From Tellurirhabdus bombi (GTDB lineage Bacteria; Bacteroidota; Bacteroidia; Cytophagales; Spirosomataceae), in contig NZ_CP090557.1 of assembly GCF_021484805.1 (NCBI RefSeq), positions 2,182,001 through 2,246,000 on the forward strand: 64,000 nt of DNA, read 5' to 3'. The position numbers and the translations under genes were made by a program. Below are positions 16,429 through 25,417 of the stretch, piece after piece. The stretch's first letter is position 1. Every line of letters starts with the position of its first letter. Under the pieces are notes generated by a model. The model saw only the letters and a program-made list of their open reading frames with translations. It had not been told where the DNA came from and ran no database searches.

Positions 16429-19104
16429 ATGACGCCCAGACCCCAACCCGTCGAACCGCCCCGCCTGGCCGACCGCCTGCTGACCTTTTTTTGTGACTCG
16501 CAGCTGCTGGAAGAAATTCAGGGCGACCTGCACGAAGAATTTCAGTACCAGGTCCGGCGGGTGGGCGAACGGCAAGCGCGTTGGCGCTACTGGCGCGATG
16601 TGCTGGGGTTTCTGAAACCATTTGCTGGCCAACAAAAACGAGATGAGTACCCAAGACCTACTTTTTTCAGTTCTGATATGATACGGAATTACCTTAAGAT
16701 CGCTTTTCGTACCCTTCGCAAGCAGCAGGGTTTTACGTTCATCAACATTGTTGGGCTGGCTGTGGGGCTGGCCTGCTGCCTGCTGATTACGCTTTATGTG
16801 GTCGATGAACTGAGCTTCGACCGCTACCACGAAAAAGCGGCCCGGATTTACCGGATTAACTCCGATATCAAGTTCGGCGGAAACGATATGCACATGGCGG
16901 TGGCGCCTGACCCGATGGGGCCAACCTTGCTGAAGGATTATCCGCAGGTCGAGACTTTTGTGCGGTTGCACGGGCGGGGCACCTGGCTGGTTAAGCGGAC
17001 CGGGCAGCCTACTAATCGGCAAGAGAAAGACATCATCTTTGCCGATTCGACGCTCTTCGATGTGTTTACGCTGCCGCTGGTGGCGGGCAATCCTAAACAG
17101 GCACTGACCGAACCCAACACCGTTGTTATCAGTGAGTCGGCTGCCAAGCGCTATTTTGGCAACCAGAATCCGATGGGGCAGTCCCTGACGCTTGACAATC
17201 GCCTACCCTGCCGGGTAACGGGTGTAATGCAGGACATGCCCACCAACTCCCATTTCCGGACGGACTTTTTTGTGTGTATGCGAAGCGACGATTATCCCTG
17301 GGGAAACTGGTTAAGCCATAATCACCATACGTACGTTGTTTTGAAAGAAGGTGTTGATTATCAGAAATTCAACCAAAATTTTGAGACCATTCTCCAGAAG
17401 TACATGAGTCCGCAGGCGCAGCAGGTTTTCGGTGCGTCACTGGGCCAATTGCGCGCATCCGGCACACGCATAAAATACTCCCTGATTCCGCTGACGGACA
17501 TTCATTTGCGCTCCAAACAAAATATCGAATTGGCGCCGAACAGTGATATTCAGTATATCTACATTTTCTCGGCGGTGGCGATTTTCGTGCTGCTGATTGC
17601 CTGCATCAATTTTATGAATCTTTCGACGGCCCGGTCGTCCAATCGGGCCAAGGAAGTGGGCGTTCGGAAAGTGCTGGGATCGGTAAAAGGACAACTAATC
17701 GGGCAATTTATGACAGAATCGGTGCTAATGGCCACGCTGGCGATGGCCCTGGCCCTGCTTCTGGTCGCGCTGGTTCTGCCCTTTTTCAATGAACTTTCAA
17801 CCAAACAATTAACGCTACATAGTCTCATTGTTCCGCAATTTTTGCCTCTTTTGGGCAGCCTACCGCTGGTAGTTGGTTTTCTGGCGGGCATCTATCCGGC
17901 GTTTTTCCTTTCTTCGTTCCGGCCCATCAGCGTCTTAAAAGGCAAGGTAAATCTAGGCTTCAGAAGCGTCGGTTTACGCAGCGGTCTGGTGGTTTTTCAG
18001 TTCATGATGTCGGTAATTCTGATTGTAGGAACGATTGTGGTTTATCGGCAGATCAATTTTATTCAAACCACCAAACTAGGATTCAAACGCGATCAGGTTC
18101 TGACGATCAACGAAGCATATGCGCTGGGCAATCAGGTGCAGGCCTTCAGGGAGGAAGTTCTGAAACTGCCGGGTGTCGTCACGGGTTCAATCTCGGGCTA
18201 TCTGCCGGTCCCATCGGATCGAAGCGATAGCGGCATGTTCCCGGAAGGCCAGGTCGACCAGAGCAAAGCGGTTTCTTCGCAGCAGTGGGCAGTCGATGCG
18301 GACTACATTCCGACGCTGGGTATGGAACTAGCGCAGGGCCGAAATTTCTCGCGGGAATCCATTGCTGATTCTTCCGCCATTATTTTGAACGAAACGGCGG
18401 TTAAAACCTTTGGATTCAAAAATCCCATTGGCAAGCGGATCATGCGGATGACTGACAATGAGGGGAAGCAATTCAAAACGTATACGGTAATAGGTGTTGT
18501 GAAAAACTTCCATTTTGAGTCGCTGCGGCAGAATATCGGTTCGGTCGCTTTAATCATGGAACCTTCTCTGGGCGCGATTTCATTCCGGCTCAACGGGCCG
18601 AATATTCCGGGTCTGGTCAAGCAGGTAGAAGCGAAATGGCGGCAGATGGCACCGGGGATGCCGTTTGATTATTATTTTCTGGAGGATAGTTTCGACACCA
18701 TGTATCGCGCTGAGCAGCGGGTGGGGCAGATTGTGTTGGTGTTTTCCGTACTTGCCATTCTGATTGCCTGTCTGGGGTTGTTTGGGTTAGCCGCTTTCAT
18801 GGCCGAACAGCGCACGAAGGAAATTGGCGTTCGGAAAGTGCTGGGAGCCAGCACGGCCAGCATTGTTGGCTTGTTGTCGAAGGATTTTCTCAAACTCGTC
18901 CTGATCGCCATTCTTGTGGCAACGCCGATTGCCTGGTATGGGATGAACCAGTGGCTGAAGGATTTCGCCTATAAAATTGACGTACCGTGGTGGGTCTTTG
19001 CGCTGGCGGGGTTTGTTGCCGTGGCCATCGCATTTGTAACCGTGTCGTTCCAGTCCATCAAAGCCGCTTTTATGAATCCTGTGAAGAGCTTACGGGCAGA
19101 ATGA
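16429..19104 (+). CDS. ABC transporter permease P7 with N-terminal permease prefix domain
   Basis: This 891-residue permease is the second of the pair with a prefix domain. Residues about 9-64 (ADRLLTFFCDSQLLEEIQGDL, then RYWRDVLGFLKP) match the P6 prefix, including a 35-base identical DNA block, so the prefixes were duplicated or converted recently. The permease proper begins at MIRNYLKIAFRTL (internal ATG 16678). FtsX motifs are AKEVGVRKVLGS near residue 406 and TKEIGVRKVLGAS near 796; the second periplasmic domain has VVKNFHFESL. The tail is NPVKSLRAE. It is probably in one transcript with padR and P6. The cargo is unknown. Confidence 0.93.
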   Translation: MTPRPQPVEPPRLADRLLTFFCDSQLLEEIQGDLHEEFQYQVRRVGERQARWRYWRDVLGFLKPFAGQQKRDEYPRPTFFSSDMIRNYLKIAFRTLRKQQGFTFINIVGLAVGLACCLLITLYVVDELSFDRYHEKAARIYRINSDIKFGGNDMHMAVAPDPMGPTLLKDYPQVETFVRLHGRGTWLVKRTGQPTNRQEKDIIFADSTLFDVFTLPLVAGNPKQALTEPNTVVISESAAKRYFGNQNPMGQSLTLDNRLPCRVTGVMQDMPTNSHFRTDFFVCMRSDDYPWGNWLSHNHHTYVVLKEGVDYQKFNQNFETILQKYMSPQAQQVFGASLGQLRASGTRIKYSLIPLTDIHLRSKQNIELAPNSDIQYIYIFSAVAIFVLLIACINFMNLSTARSSNRAKEVGVRKVLGSVKGQLIGQFMTESVLMATLAMALALLLVALVLPFFNELSTKQLTLHSLIVPQFLPLLGSLPLVVGFLAGIYPAFFLSSFRPISVLKGKVNLGFRSVGLRSGLVVFQFMMSVILIVGTIVVYRQINFIQTTKLGFKRDQVLTINEAYALGNQVQAFREEVLKLPGVVTGSISGYLPVPSDRSDSGMFPEGQVDQSKAVSSQQWAVDADYIPTLGMELAQGRNFSRESIADSSAIILNETAVKTFGFKNPIGKRIMRMTDNEGKQFKTYTVIGVVKNFHFESLRQNIGSVALIMEPSLGAISFRLNGPNIPGLVKQVEAKWRQMAPGMPFDYYFLEDSFDTMYRAEQRVGQIVLVFSVLAILIACLGLFGLAAFMAEQRTKEIGVRKVLGASTASIVGLLSKDFLKLVLIAILVATPIAWYGMNQWLKDFAYKIDVPWWVFALAGFVAVAIAFVTVSFQSIKAAFMNPVKSLRAE

Positions 19105-19180
19105 GTAAGCGACTGGTGAAGAATAAAGAAAGAAAGGCGATTTTCCGGTATATTTCCCGAAAATTTAGTTCAATTACTCG

Positions 19181-20278
19181 ATGGAACGTTTCAGAAAATC
19201 CCTTTTTGCCTTTATTCTTTTAACACTGTCTTTCTCCGGGCTTCAGGCGCAAAAACCAGCGGTGGATTACTCGACCCGGCTGGCGCTGATTCAGAAAAAC
19301 ATTGATCAGGTTTTCTATATGCCCCAAACAGGGCTGTATCTGGAAACCAATGATCCGGCGCATAACGAAAAACCAAATTCGTACCTGTGGCCTTTGTGCG
19401 CGCTGTATCAGGCGACCAACGAACGGGAAGTGCTGGAACCGTCCAAAAACTACATGGCTCCGGTCAGGAAGGCCATCGAACAGTACCACAACACGGTTCC
19501 GCCGGTTCCTGGTTATCAGGCTTATATCCGAAAAGCAGGCGTGGACACGCGGTTTTACGACGATAATCAGTGGATTGGTATTACCGCGCTGGATGCCTAT
19601 AATCGGACGCAAAAGAAAGATTACCTAACGCTCGGCGAGGATATTTACCGCTTTATGATGGTTGGCTACGACCAGGCTGCCGGGGGCGGAATCTACTGGA
19701 AAGAAGACGACAAAACCACTAAAAACACCTGCTCGAATGGCCCGGGCATTTTGGTTGCGCTAGAATTGTACCGCATCACCAAACAGAAAGCTTATCTGGA
19801 TAAGGCCGTGCTATTGTACGATTGGACTAACAAACACCTGCTTGCGCCGGAAGGCGTTTATTACGATGCAATCAAGTTGCCCAGCCTACGCATCGATTCG
19901 GCGCGGTACACCTACAACACCGGCACCATGCTACAGGCCAACGCGCTGTTGTACAAACTGACCAAAAAACAAGCCTATCTAACCGAGGCGCAGCGGTTGG
20001 CAAAAACTGCCAAAGCCTACTTTTACCGGAACAATAAACTGCCTCATGACTACTGGTTTAATGCCGTATTGTTGCGGGGCTATCTGGAATTATACAGCAT
20101 CGACAAGGACAAGAGCCGCTTGCAGTTTTTCATCGATGATGCCGAGCGTATCTGGCAAGAGGAACGCGATGCGGCCACCAACCTGCTTGGTCGGCACACC
20201 TGGAAAACCCTGATCGATCAGGCGGCCATGCTGGAAATCTACGCCCGGCTGGAGCTGCTACAGAACCGGAAGAAGTAA
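19181..20278 (+). CDS. Secreted glycoside hydrolase family 76-like protein (alpha-1,6-mannanase type)
   Basis: This 365-residue protein has a signal peptide (MERFRKSLFAFILLTLSFSGLQAQ) and an alpha/alpha-barrel-like pattern of repeated helical segments. The segment RFYDDNQWIGITALDAY carries an Asp-Asp pair (residues 127-128), which is the catalytic pair expected for GH76 endo-alpha-1,6-mannanases. YNTGTMLQANALLYKLTKKQAYL is another family-like segment. It probably acts on mannan-type polysaccharide outside the cytoplasm. It sits between P7 (76 bp upstream) and P8 (74 bp downstream) on the same strand without an evident terminator, so cotranscription is possible. There is no SusC/SusD pair nearby, so it is not in a standard polysaccharide utilisation locus. 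Confidence 0.85.
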   Translation: MERFRKSLFAFILLTLSFSGLQAQKPAVDYSTRLALIQKNIDQVFYMPQTGLYLETNDPAHNEKPNSYLWPLCALYQATNEREVLEPSKNYMAPVRKAIEQYHNTVPPVPGYQAYIRKAGVDTRFYDDNQWIGITALDAYNRTQKKDYLTLGEDIYRFMMVGYDQAAGGGIYWKEDDKTTKNTCSNGPGILVALELYRITKQKAYLDKAVLLYDWTNKHLLAPEGVYYDAIKLPSLRIDSARYTYNTGTMLQANALLYKLTKKQAYLTEAQRLAKTAKAYFYRNNKLPHDYWFNAVLLRGYLELYSIDKDKSRLQFFIDDAERIWQEERDAATNLLGRHTWKTLIDQAAMLEIYARLELLQNRKK

Positions 20279-20315
20279 GCAAAATAAGCTTAACTTTTTT
20301 TAACAGACTGATGAA

Positions 20316-20355
20316 CATGGCTGTGCGTAGCTTGCCGCAAAATCGTACAGCCATG
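20316..20355 (+). repeat. Inverted repeat that includes the P8 start codon
   Basis: CATGGCTGT at 20316-20324 is repeated exactly in inverted orientation as ACAGCCATG at 20347-20355, with 22 bases between. The P8 start ATG (20353-20355) is the end of the second arm, and an in-frame upstream ATG (20317) lies in the first arm. In the mRNA this 9-bp stem would bury the start codon. Confidence 0.55.
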
Positions 20356-22755
20356 CTTCAGAACTACTTTAAAATTGCCTGGAGAAACCTCATTCGCCGT
20401 AAATTTTACGTGCTGGTGACACTGCTGGGCCTGAGCATTTCCATCACTTTCGCGCTTCTGATCGGGAGTTACATCAGCGGCGAACTACAGGTAAACCGAA
20501 CGCTCCGAAATGCGGAACAACAATGGCTGGTCCAGAGTCGCTGGAAAAGCCCCGGCATGGGCAACGAAATTGCTTCGCTGGCACCACTCGGACCAACGCT
20601 GAAAAGCCAGTATCCAACGCTGGTGGCAAATTACTACCGATTGTACGGCGTTACGGCCATTGTTTCTCAGGGACAGACGCACTTTCGGGAATCGATTCAG
20701 GTAGGCGATTCGACGCTGCTTCCGATGTTTGGTTTCCCCTTGTTGCACGGCAACCCTAAAACGGCGCTTCAACAACCCAACACGATTGTCCTGACCGCCG
20801 AAAAAGCCCGGAAATTTTTCGGAACAACCGACGTTTTGAATCGCTCCCTGACGGTGCAGACGCCCGTTGGCGGCAAACAGGTTTTTACGGTTACGGGAGT
20901 GCTGGAAGACTTGCCTCCGAACTCCGTAACCCAGCTTTTTGCCATGCCCGATGGCCTGTTTATTCCGATGCGGAACGCGGGCTATTTCATGGACCCGGCG
21001 GGTATGGAATCGTGGCAGAATAATACCATCGTCACCTACGTGGAATTGCGGAACGAAGCTTCTCCGACGGAGTTAACCCGCGCCATTTCGCAGCTGATTG
21101 CGGCCAATGCGCCGGAACACATCAAAACCAATTTTCAGCCTTATCTGATTTCGCTACCCGATCATCACCTGAAAGCAAACAACGGGCTTATTGAAAAACT
21201 GATCCTGACCCTGAGTCTGGTCGCTGTTTTTATTCTCCTGATGGCGGTGGTCAATTTTGTCAATATCACCATTGGTACGTCGGCTTCGCGGCTGCGGGAA
21301 ATTGGCGTCCGGAAAGCGTTGGGTGGTCAGAAAAAGCAGATCGCAGCCCAGTTTCTGACCGAAGCCTTGATGCTGACCGGAATGGCGGTGCTGCTGGGAT
21401 TGATTGGGTATGAATTGGGTCGGTCGGCCTTTGCGCAAGTTCTGGGTAAGCCGATCGTGTCGCTGCTCGACTGGTCGGGGTATGCCTTCCTGGCCGCTTT
21501 GTCGCTCTTGCTATTGGTGGGTTTGCTGGCGGGGGGCTATCCAGCTTTTGTGCTGGCGGCATTGCCATCCGTAGAAACCATCAAAGGGAAACTAACGGCA
21601 GTATCGCAGCCGCTTGGCCTGCGCCGAACACTCATTATTTTTCAGTTTACGGTGGCGATTGCGGTCTTTATTAGCGCGGTGGTGATTGCTCGGCAGGTGG
21701 CTTATTTCTTTGACAAAACGCTTGGTTATCAGAAAGAACAGGTGCTGGCCATAACCTCCGTACCGCGCGACTGGTCGAAGGAAGGGGTGGAGCGGATGCA
21801 ACTGGTCCGCAACCGCTTTACGCGCATTCCGGGCGTGCGGAGTGCAAGCCTTTCCTTCGAAATTCCCGACGGGGCGAGCGAAGGCAACGCCAATATGTTC
21901 GTGGAAGGGCAGGACAGCACGCAGGCAATAACCACCCAGTTGCTAAGCACCGATGAGCAGTTTACGGAAACCTACCAGATGCGGATGGCTGCCGGTCAGT
22001 TTTTTGGGAAAACGTACGACCAGGATCGCATTGTACTGAACGAGGCCGCCGCCCGTGCGCTGGGCTGGAAAAAACCGGTGGACGCCTTGGGCAAGCGGGT
22101 GCGGCTCGCGGGAATGGGCAGTGCCACTGTGAGTGGTGTGGTGCAAAACTTTCATTTTAGCTCCCTGCGCGATGCCATTCAGCCGTTGGCTTTCTTCGAT
22201 GTTCGAACGTCTACTATTTACCGGTACCTATCTTTCAAGCTGGAGGCTGACCGGATACCGGAGACGATCAGCGCGGTGCAGCAGGAGTGGACAAAAACAT
22301 TCCCCGACGCTCCATTTGAATATAAATTCATGGATGACACCCTGCAGAAACTTTACCAGACCGAAACACAGCTACGCGCGGCGGCCCGTCTGGCAACCGC
22401 GCTGGCGTTAATTATTGTGTTGCTGGGTGTATTGGGATTGGTTTCGCTGAACGTCACGCAGCGGACCAAGGAAATCGGGATCAGGAAAGTACTGGGTGCT
22501 TCGGTTCCGCACATCATCGGGCTGTTTCTGCGGGAATTTGTTTCGGTAATCATCGTGGCCAACCTGATTGCCTGGCCGCTGGCCTACTGGCTGCTGAACA
22601 ACTGGCTTTCGCGGTTTGCTTACCGCCAGGAAATAAGCTGGCAGCCCTTCGCTTTAGTCGCGGTTGTCCTGGTTTTGCTAACGGCAGGGCTCGTTAGTTT
22701 GCAAACGATAAAAACGGCCTTACTGAATCCGGTGAAAAGTCTTAAAACAGAGTAA
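20353..22755 (+). CDS. ABC transporter permease P8 (FtsX/MacB type, divergent)
   Basis: This 800-residue permease starts at ATG 20353 (MLQNYFKIAWRNL); in-frame ATGs at 20311 and 20317 would add a few residues without family support. It is one of the more divergent members: the first periplasmic domain lacks the usual FDRYHxxxxRIYRV segment after helix 1, and the first FtsX motif is LREIGVRKALGG near residue 315, with a charged GQKKQ following. The second half has VVQNFHFSSL and TKEIGIRKVLGAS near 705, and the tail is NPVKSLKTE. A hairpin encloses its start codon. The next permease, P9, has its own promoter 177 bp on. Confidence 0.93.
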   Translation: MLQNYFKIAWRNLIRRKFYVLVTLLGLSISITFALLIGSYISGELQVNRTLRNAEQQWLVQSRWKSPGMGNEIASLAPLGPTLKSQYPTLVANYYRLYGVTAIVSQGQTHFRESIQVGDSTLLPMFGFPLLHGNPKTALQQPNTIVLTAEKARKFFGTTDVLNRSLTVQTPVGGKQVFTVTGVLEDLPPNSVTQLFAMPDGLFIPMRNAGYFMDPAGMESWQNNTIVTYVELRNEASPTELTRAISQLIAANAPEHIKTNFQPYLISLPDHHLKANNGLIEKLILTLSLVAVFILLMAVVNFVNITIGTSASRLREIGVRKALGGQKKQIAAQFLTEALMLTGMAVLLGLIGYELGRSAFAQVLGKPIVSLLDWSGYAFLAALSLLLLVGLLAGGYPAFVLAALPSVETIKGKLTAVSQPLGLRRTLIIFQFTVAIAVFISAVVIARQVAYFFDKTLGYQKEQVLAITSVPRDWSKEGVERMQLVRNRFTRIPGVRSASLSFEIPDGASEGNANMFVEGQDSTQAITTQLLSTDEQFTETYQMRMAAGQFFGKTYDQDRIVLNEAAARALGWKKPVDALGKRVRLAGMGSATVSGVVQNFHFSSLRDAIQPLAFFDVRTSTIYRYLSFKLEADRIPETISAVQQEWTKTFPDAPFEYKFMDDTLQKLYQTETQLRAAARLATALALIIVLLGVLGLVSLNVTQRTKEIGIRKVLGASVPHIIGLFLREFVSVIIVANLIAWPLAYWLLNNWLSRFAYRQEISWQPFALVAVVLVLLTAGLVSLQTIKTALLNPVKSLKTE

Positions 22756-22784
22756 ATAAGTCGCTTAATTTCCGACAGAAGTCC

Positions 22785-22822
22785 TGTCCGCAAATGGCCG
22801 AAAAATCGTCCGTTTGCGGACA
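22785..22822. promoter_or_regulatory. Twin activator sites upstream of P9
   Basis: Palindromes lie at 22785-22800 (TGTCC, GCAAAT, GGCCG; right arm weak) and 22807-22822 (CGTCC, GTTTGC, GGACA), with starts 22 bp apart. The second site is identical to the second site upstream of P3, and the first nearly so. This is far more conserved than the surrounding intergenic DNA. Confidence 0.75.
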
Positions 22823-22876
22823 GTTTTGTTTGTTTTTAGTTTGTTAATATGCTGATAGTTAGGGATGTATTTTTTG

Positions 22877-22891
22877 TGGTATAAGATTTGG
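22877..22891 (+). promoter_or_regulatory. Sigma-54-like promoter for P9
   Basis: TGGTATAAGATTTGG fits TGG-N8-TTG and differs from the P3 promoter at only two positions. The -12 G at 22890 is about 75.5 bp from the centre of the nearer activator site. The predicted transcript start near 22902 lies after the upstream GTG/ATG-like extension at 22888, which supports the P9 start at 22933. Confidence 0.65.
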
Positions 22892-22932
22892 GAAGTTGCT
22901 CTTATCGCGTCCACACTAATCTTCTTCCCTCC

Positions 22933-25344
22933 ATGCTGCTTAACTACTTTACGGTTGCTTTTCGAAACCTGATTCGGCACAGAGCCTTTTCAATCATCAA
23001 CATTACGGGCTTAGCCATTGGCATTGCCGCTTGTCTGCTGATTCTGCAATACGTGGTCTTTGAGCTAAGTTATGACAAGTTTCACGCAAAAAGCGCCCGG
23101 ATTTACCGCGTCCAGCAGAATCGGTATGAGGAAGGAAAATTGAGCACACAATGGGCTGCCGGTGCCTACGCGGTGGGAAATTCGTTCAAGGATGCTTTTC
23201 CCGAAGTGGAGGATTACGTCAAGCTTATTCAGCAACAGTCATTGATGGCTGATTATAAGCATAAAAACATCAAGCTTGAAAAAGGGTTTATTGCCAGTCC
23301 GTCGTTCTTTTCCGTATTTTCCTACCCACTTGTGGCTGGTAATCCTAAAGTCGCCCTGGAAAAACCCTACACCCTTGTTCTCGCCAAGTCGGCGGCGCAG
23401 CGTTTGTTCGGAACTGAGAATGCAGTCGGGAAAGCCGTTCGGCTGAATAACCGGGAGGCTTTTGAAGTAACGGGTGTTTATGAGGACATGCCCGCTAATA
23501 CGCATCTGAAAGCGGATTATTTGATTTCCTACGCGACATTCATAACGCAGGCAGGGAAGGACAGTAAGCCCGACGAAGCCTGGGATTGGGACGGCTGTTT
23601 AACCTATCTTCTCCTGAAGCCCAGTGCAAATGCCCAGGCGCTTGAAGCCAAGTTTCCGGGTCTGGTGAAAAAGTTGATCGACAACGAGCCGACCCAAACG
23701 CATACGTCGGTGTCGTATCAGCTACAGCCGCTGCGCGATATTCATTTGTATTCGCACCTGATGATGGAGGCCGAAACCAACGGTGATGGACAAACGGTCT
23801 ATTTACTGCTAGGAATCGCTTTTTTCATCATCGTTATTGCCTGGGTTAATTACATCAATCTGGCTACGGCGCGGGCGCTCAATCGGGCCAAAGAGGTGGG
23901 CGTGCGGAAAGCAGTTGGTTCGTTGCGGAGCCAGTTGATCACTCAATTTATTACCGAGTCGGCCGTACTCAACGCCATTGCCGTTTTGTTGGCGCTAGGA
24001 ATCGTCGCTTTAGGCATTCCCATTTTTAACGATTTGTCGGGCCAGCAGCTAACCCTTTCCCTGCTCGAAAACGGAACGTTCTGGCTTTCTTTGTCGGCCC
24101 TTTTCCTGCTGGGGACTTTCCTGTCGGGGCTTTATCCGGCCTTTGTTTTGTCGGGCTTCAAGCCGGTTGAAGTGCTAAAAGGCAAGGTCGCCAACGCGCG
24201 TCAGGGAATTTTGCTCCGAAAATCACTGGTTGTGCTTCAGTTTGCCGCTTCGCTGTTTTTGCTGGTAGGAACGCTGGCTGTTTTTCGCCAGATTCAGTTT
24301 ATGCGGGCCCAAAAGCTGGGGCTAGACATTGAACAGACCCTGATTATCAGGCCACCTCTGGTAAGCAACGATTCGACGTATTTGCAGCAGATGCAGGCGT
24401 TTAAAGAAGAGCTAACCCGCTTTGCAGCCATTCGCAGCGTTTCAGCCTCTACCACCATTCCCGGCCAGCCGGTTATCTGGAACGCGGGTGGAATTAAGGT
24501 GCTCGGAACTGAACGTAGCAGCCAATACCGGGTTATCGGAGTTGATTATGACTACTTGAAAACATATGGGTTAAAACTTATTAGCGGACGAAATTTTGCC
24601 AAAGAATTCGGCTCCGATCCGAAAGCACTCATTTTTAACAAAATGGCCGTGAAACAACTAGGCTTCGACAAACCCGAAGAGGCGATTGGCAAGCAGATTG
24701 ATTTCTGGGGGGAAACCTTTACGCTGGTCGGGGTGGTGGATAATTTCCACCAGCAGTCTTTGCGGGAAGCTTACGAACCGCTGATTCTGCGGCTCATCCC
24801 GGATGTAAAAGGCTATTTTTCCGTTAAAATGATGGCCGGTCAATCCGCTCAGATGGTTTCCACCCTGAAAAGTGCCTGGAATCAATTTTTCCCCGGAAAC
24901 CCGTTTGAATACTTTTTCCTGGACCAGCATTTTAATGATCAATACCGCGCCGATCAGCGATTCGGACAAGTGTTCGGCTTTTTCACCGCGTTGGCGATTC
25001 TGGTGGCCTGTCTCGGTCTATTCGGGCTGGCTTCGTTCACGACGATGCAGCGGACCAAAGAAATCGGCATTCGGAAAGTGCTGGGCGCGTCGGTCGGCGA
25101 AATCCTGCGGTTGCTGTACAAAGATTTTGCCGTTCTGGTCCTTGTTAGCTCCGTCATTGCCACGCCGTTGGCCTGGTATGCCATTAGCCAGTGGCTACAG
25201 AGTTACGCCTTCCGGGTCGATCAGCCCTGGTGGGTCTTTGTCGTGCCTCTCTTTGTCGTTATGCTGGTTGCCTTGGCTACCGTTAGTTTCCAGTCGGTAA
25301 AAGCGGCCCTGACGAACCCAGTGAAAAGCCTCAAGACGGAATAA
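22933..25344 (+). CDS. ABC transporter permease P9 (FtsX/MacB type)
   Basis: This 803-residue permease uses ATG 22933, where the conserved MLLNYFTVAFRNL begins and after the predicted transcript start. It has YDKFHAKSARIYRV after helix 1, AKEVGVRKAVGS near residue 318, a central helix, VVDNFHQQSLREAYEPL in the second periplasmic domain, and TKEIGIRKVLGAS near 708. The tail is NPVKSLKTE. It resembles P3 in the first half (the WVNYINLATARALNRAKE region and the spacing). It leads a P9-P10-P11 group with gaps of 73 and 63 bp, closed by a strong terminator. The substrate is unknown. Confidence 0.94.
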   Translation: MLLNYFTVAFRNLIRHRAFSIINITGLAIGIAACLLILQYVVFELSYDKFHAKSARIYRVQQNRYEEGKLSTQWAAGAYAVGNSFKDAFPEVEDYVKLIQQQSLMADYKHKNIKLEKGFIASPSFFSVFSYPLVAGNPKVALEKPYTLVLAKSAAQRLFGTENAVGKAVRLNNREAFEVTGVYEDMPANTHLKADYLISYATFITQAGKDSKPDEAWDWDGCLTYLLLKPSANAQALEAKFPGLVKKLIDNEPTQTHTSVSYQLQPLRDIHLYSHLMMEAETNGDGQTVYLLLGIAFFIIVIAWVNYINLATARALNRAKEVGVRKAVGSLRSQLITQFITESAVLNAIAVLLALGIVALGIPIFNDLSGQQLTLSLLENGTFWLSLSALFLLGTFLSGLYPAFVLSGFKPVEVLKGKVANARQGILLRKSLVVLQFAASLFLLVGTLAVFRQIQFMRAQKLGLDIEQTLIIRPPLVSNDSTYLQQMQAFKEELTRFAAIRSVSASTTIPGQPVIWNAGGIKVLGTERSSQYRVIGVDYDYLKTYGLKLISGRNFAKEFGSDPKALIFNKMAVKQLGFDKPEEAIGKQIDFWGETFTLVGVVDNFHQQSLREAYEPLILRLIPDVKGYFSVKMMAGQSAQMVSTLKSAWNQFFPGNPFEYFFLDQHFNDQYRADQRFGQVFGFFTALAILVACLGLFGLASFTTMQRTKEIGIRKVLGASVGEILRLLYKDFAVLVLVSSVIATPLAWYAISQWLQSYAFRVDQPWWVFVVPLFVVMLVALATVSFQSVKAALTNPVKSLKTE

Positions 25345-25417
25345 ATAGTCGGCTACCGGATTCTTTATTGCCATAGTACTTTATTTATCCGAACAGATCT
25401 AAACAACTAAACAACAA

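Noticed and set aside
20318-20335. TGG followed by TTGC upstream of P8 as a sigma-54 promoter
   Set aside because: The spacer is 11 bases instead of 8 and there are no activator sites nearby.
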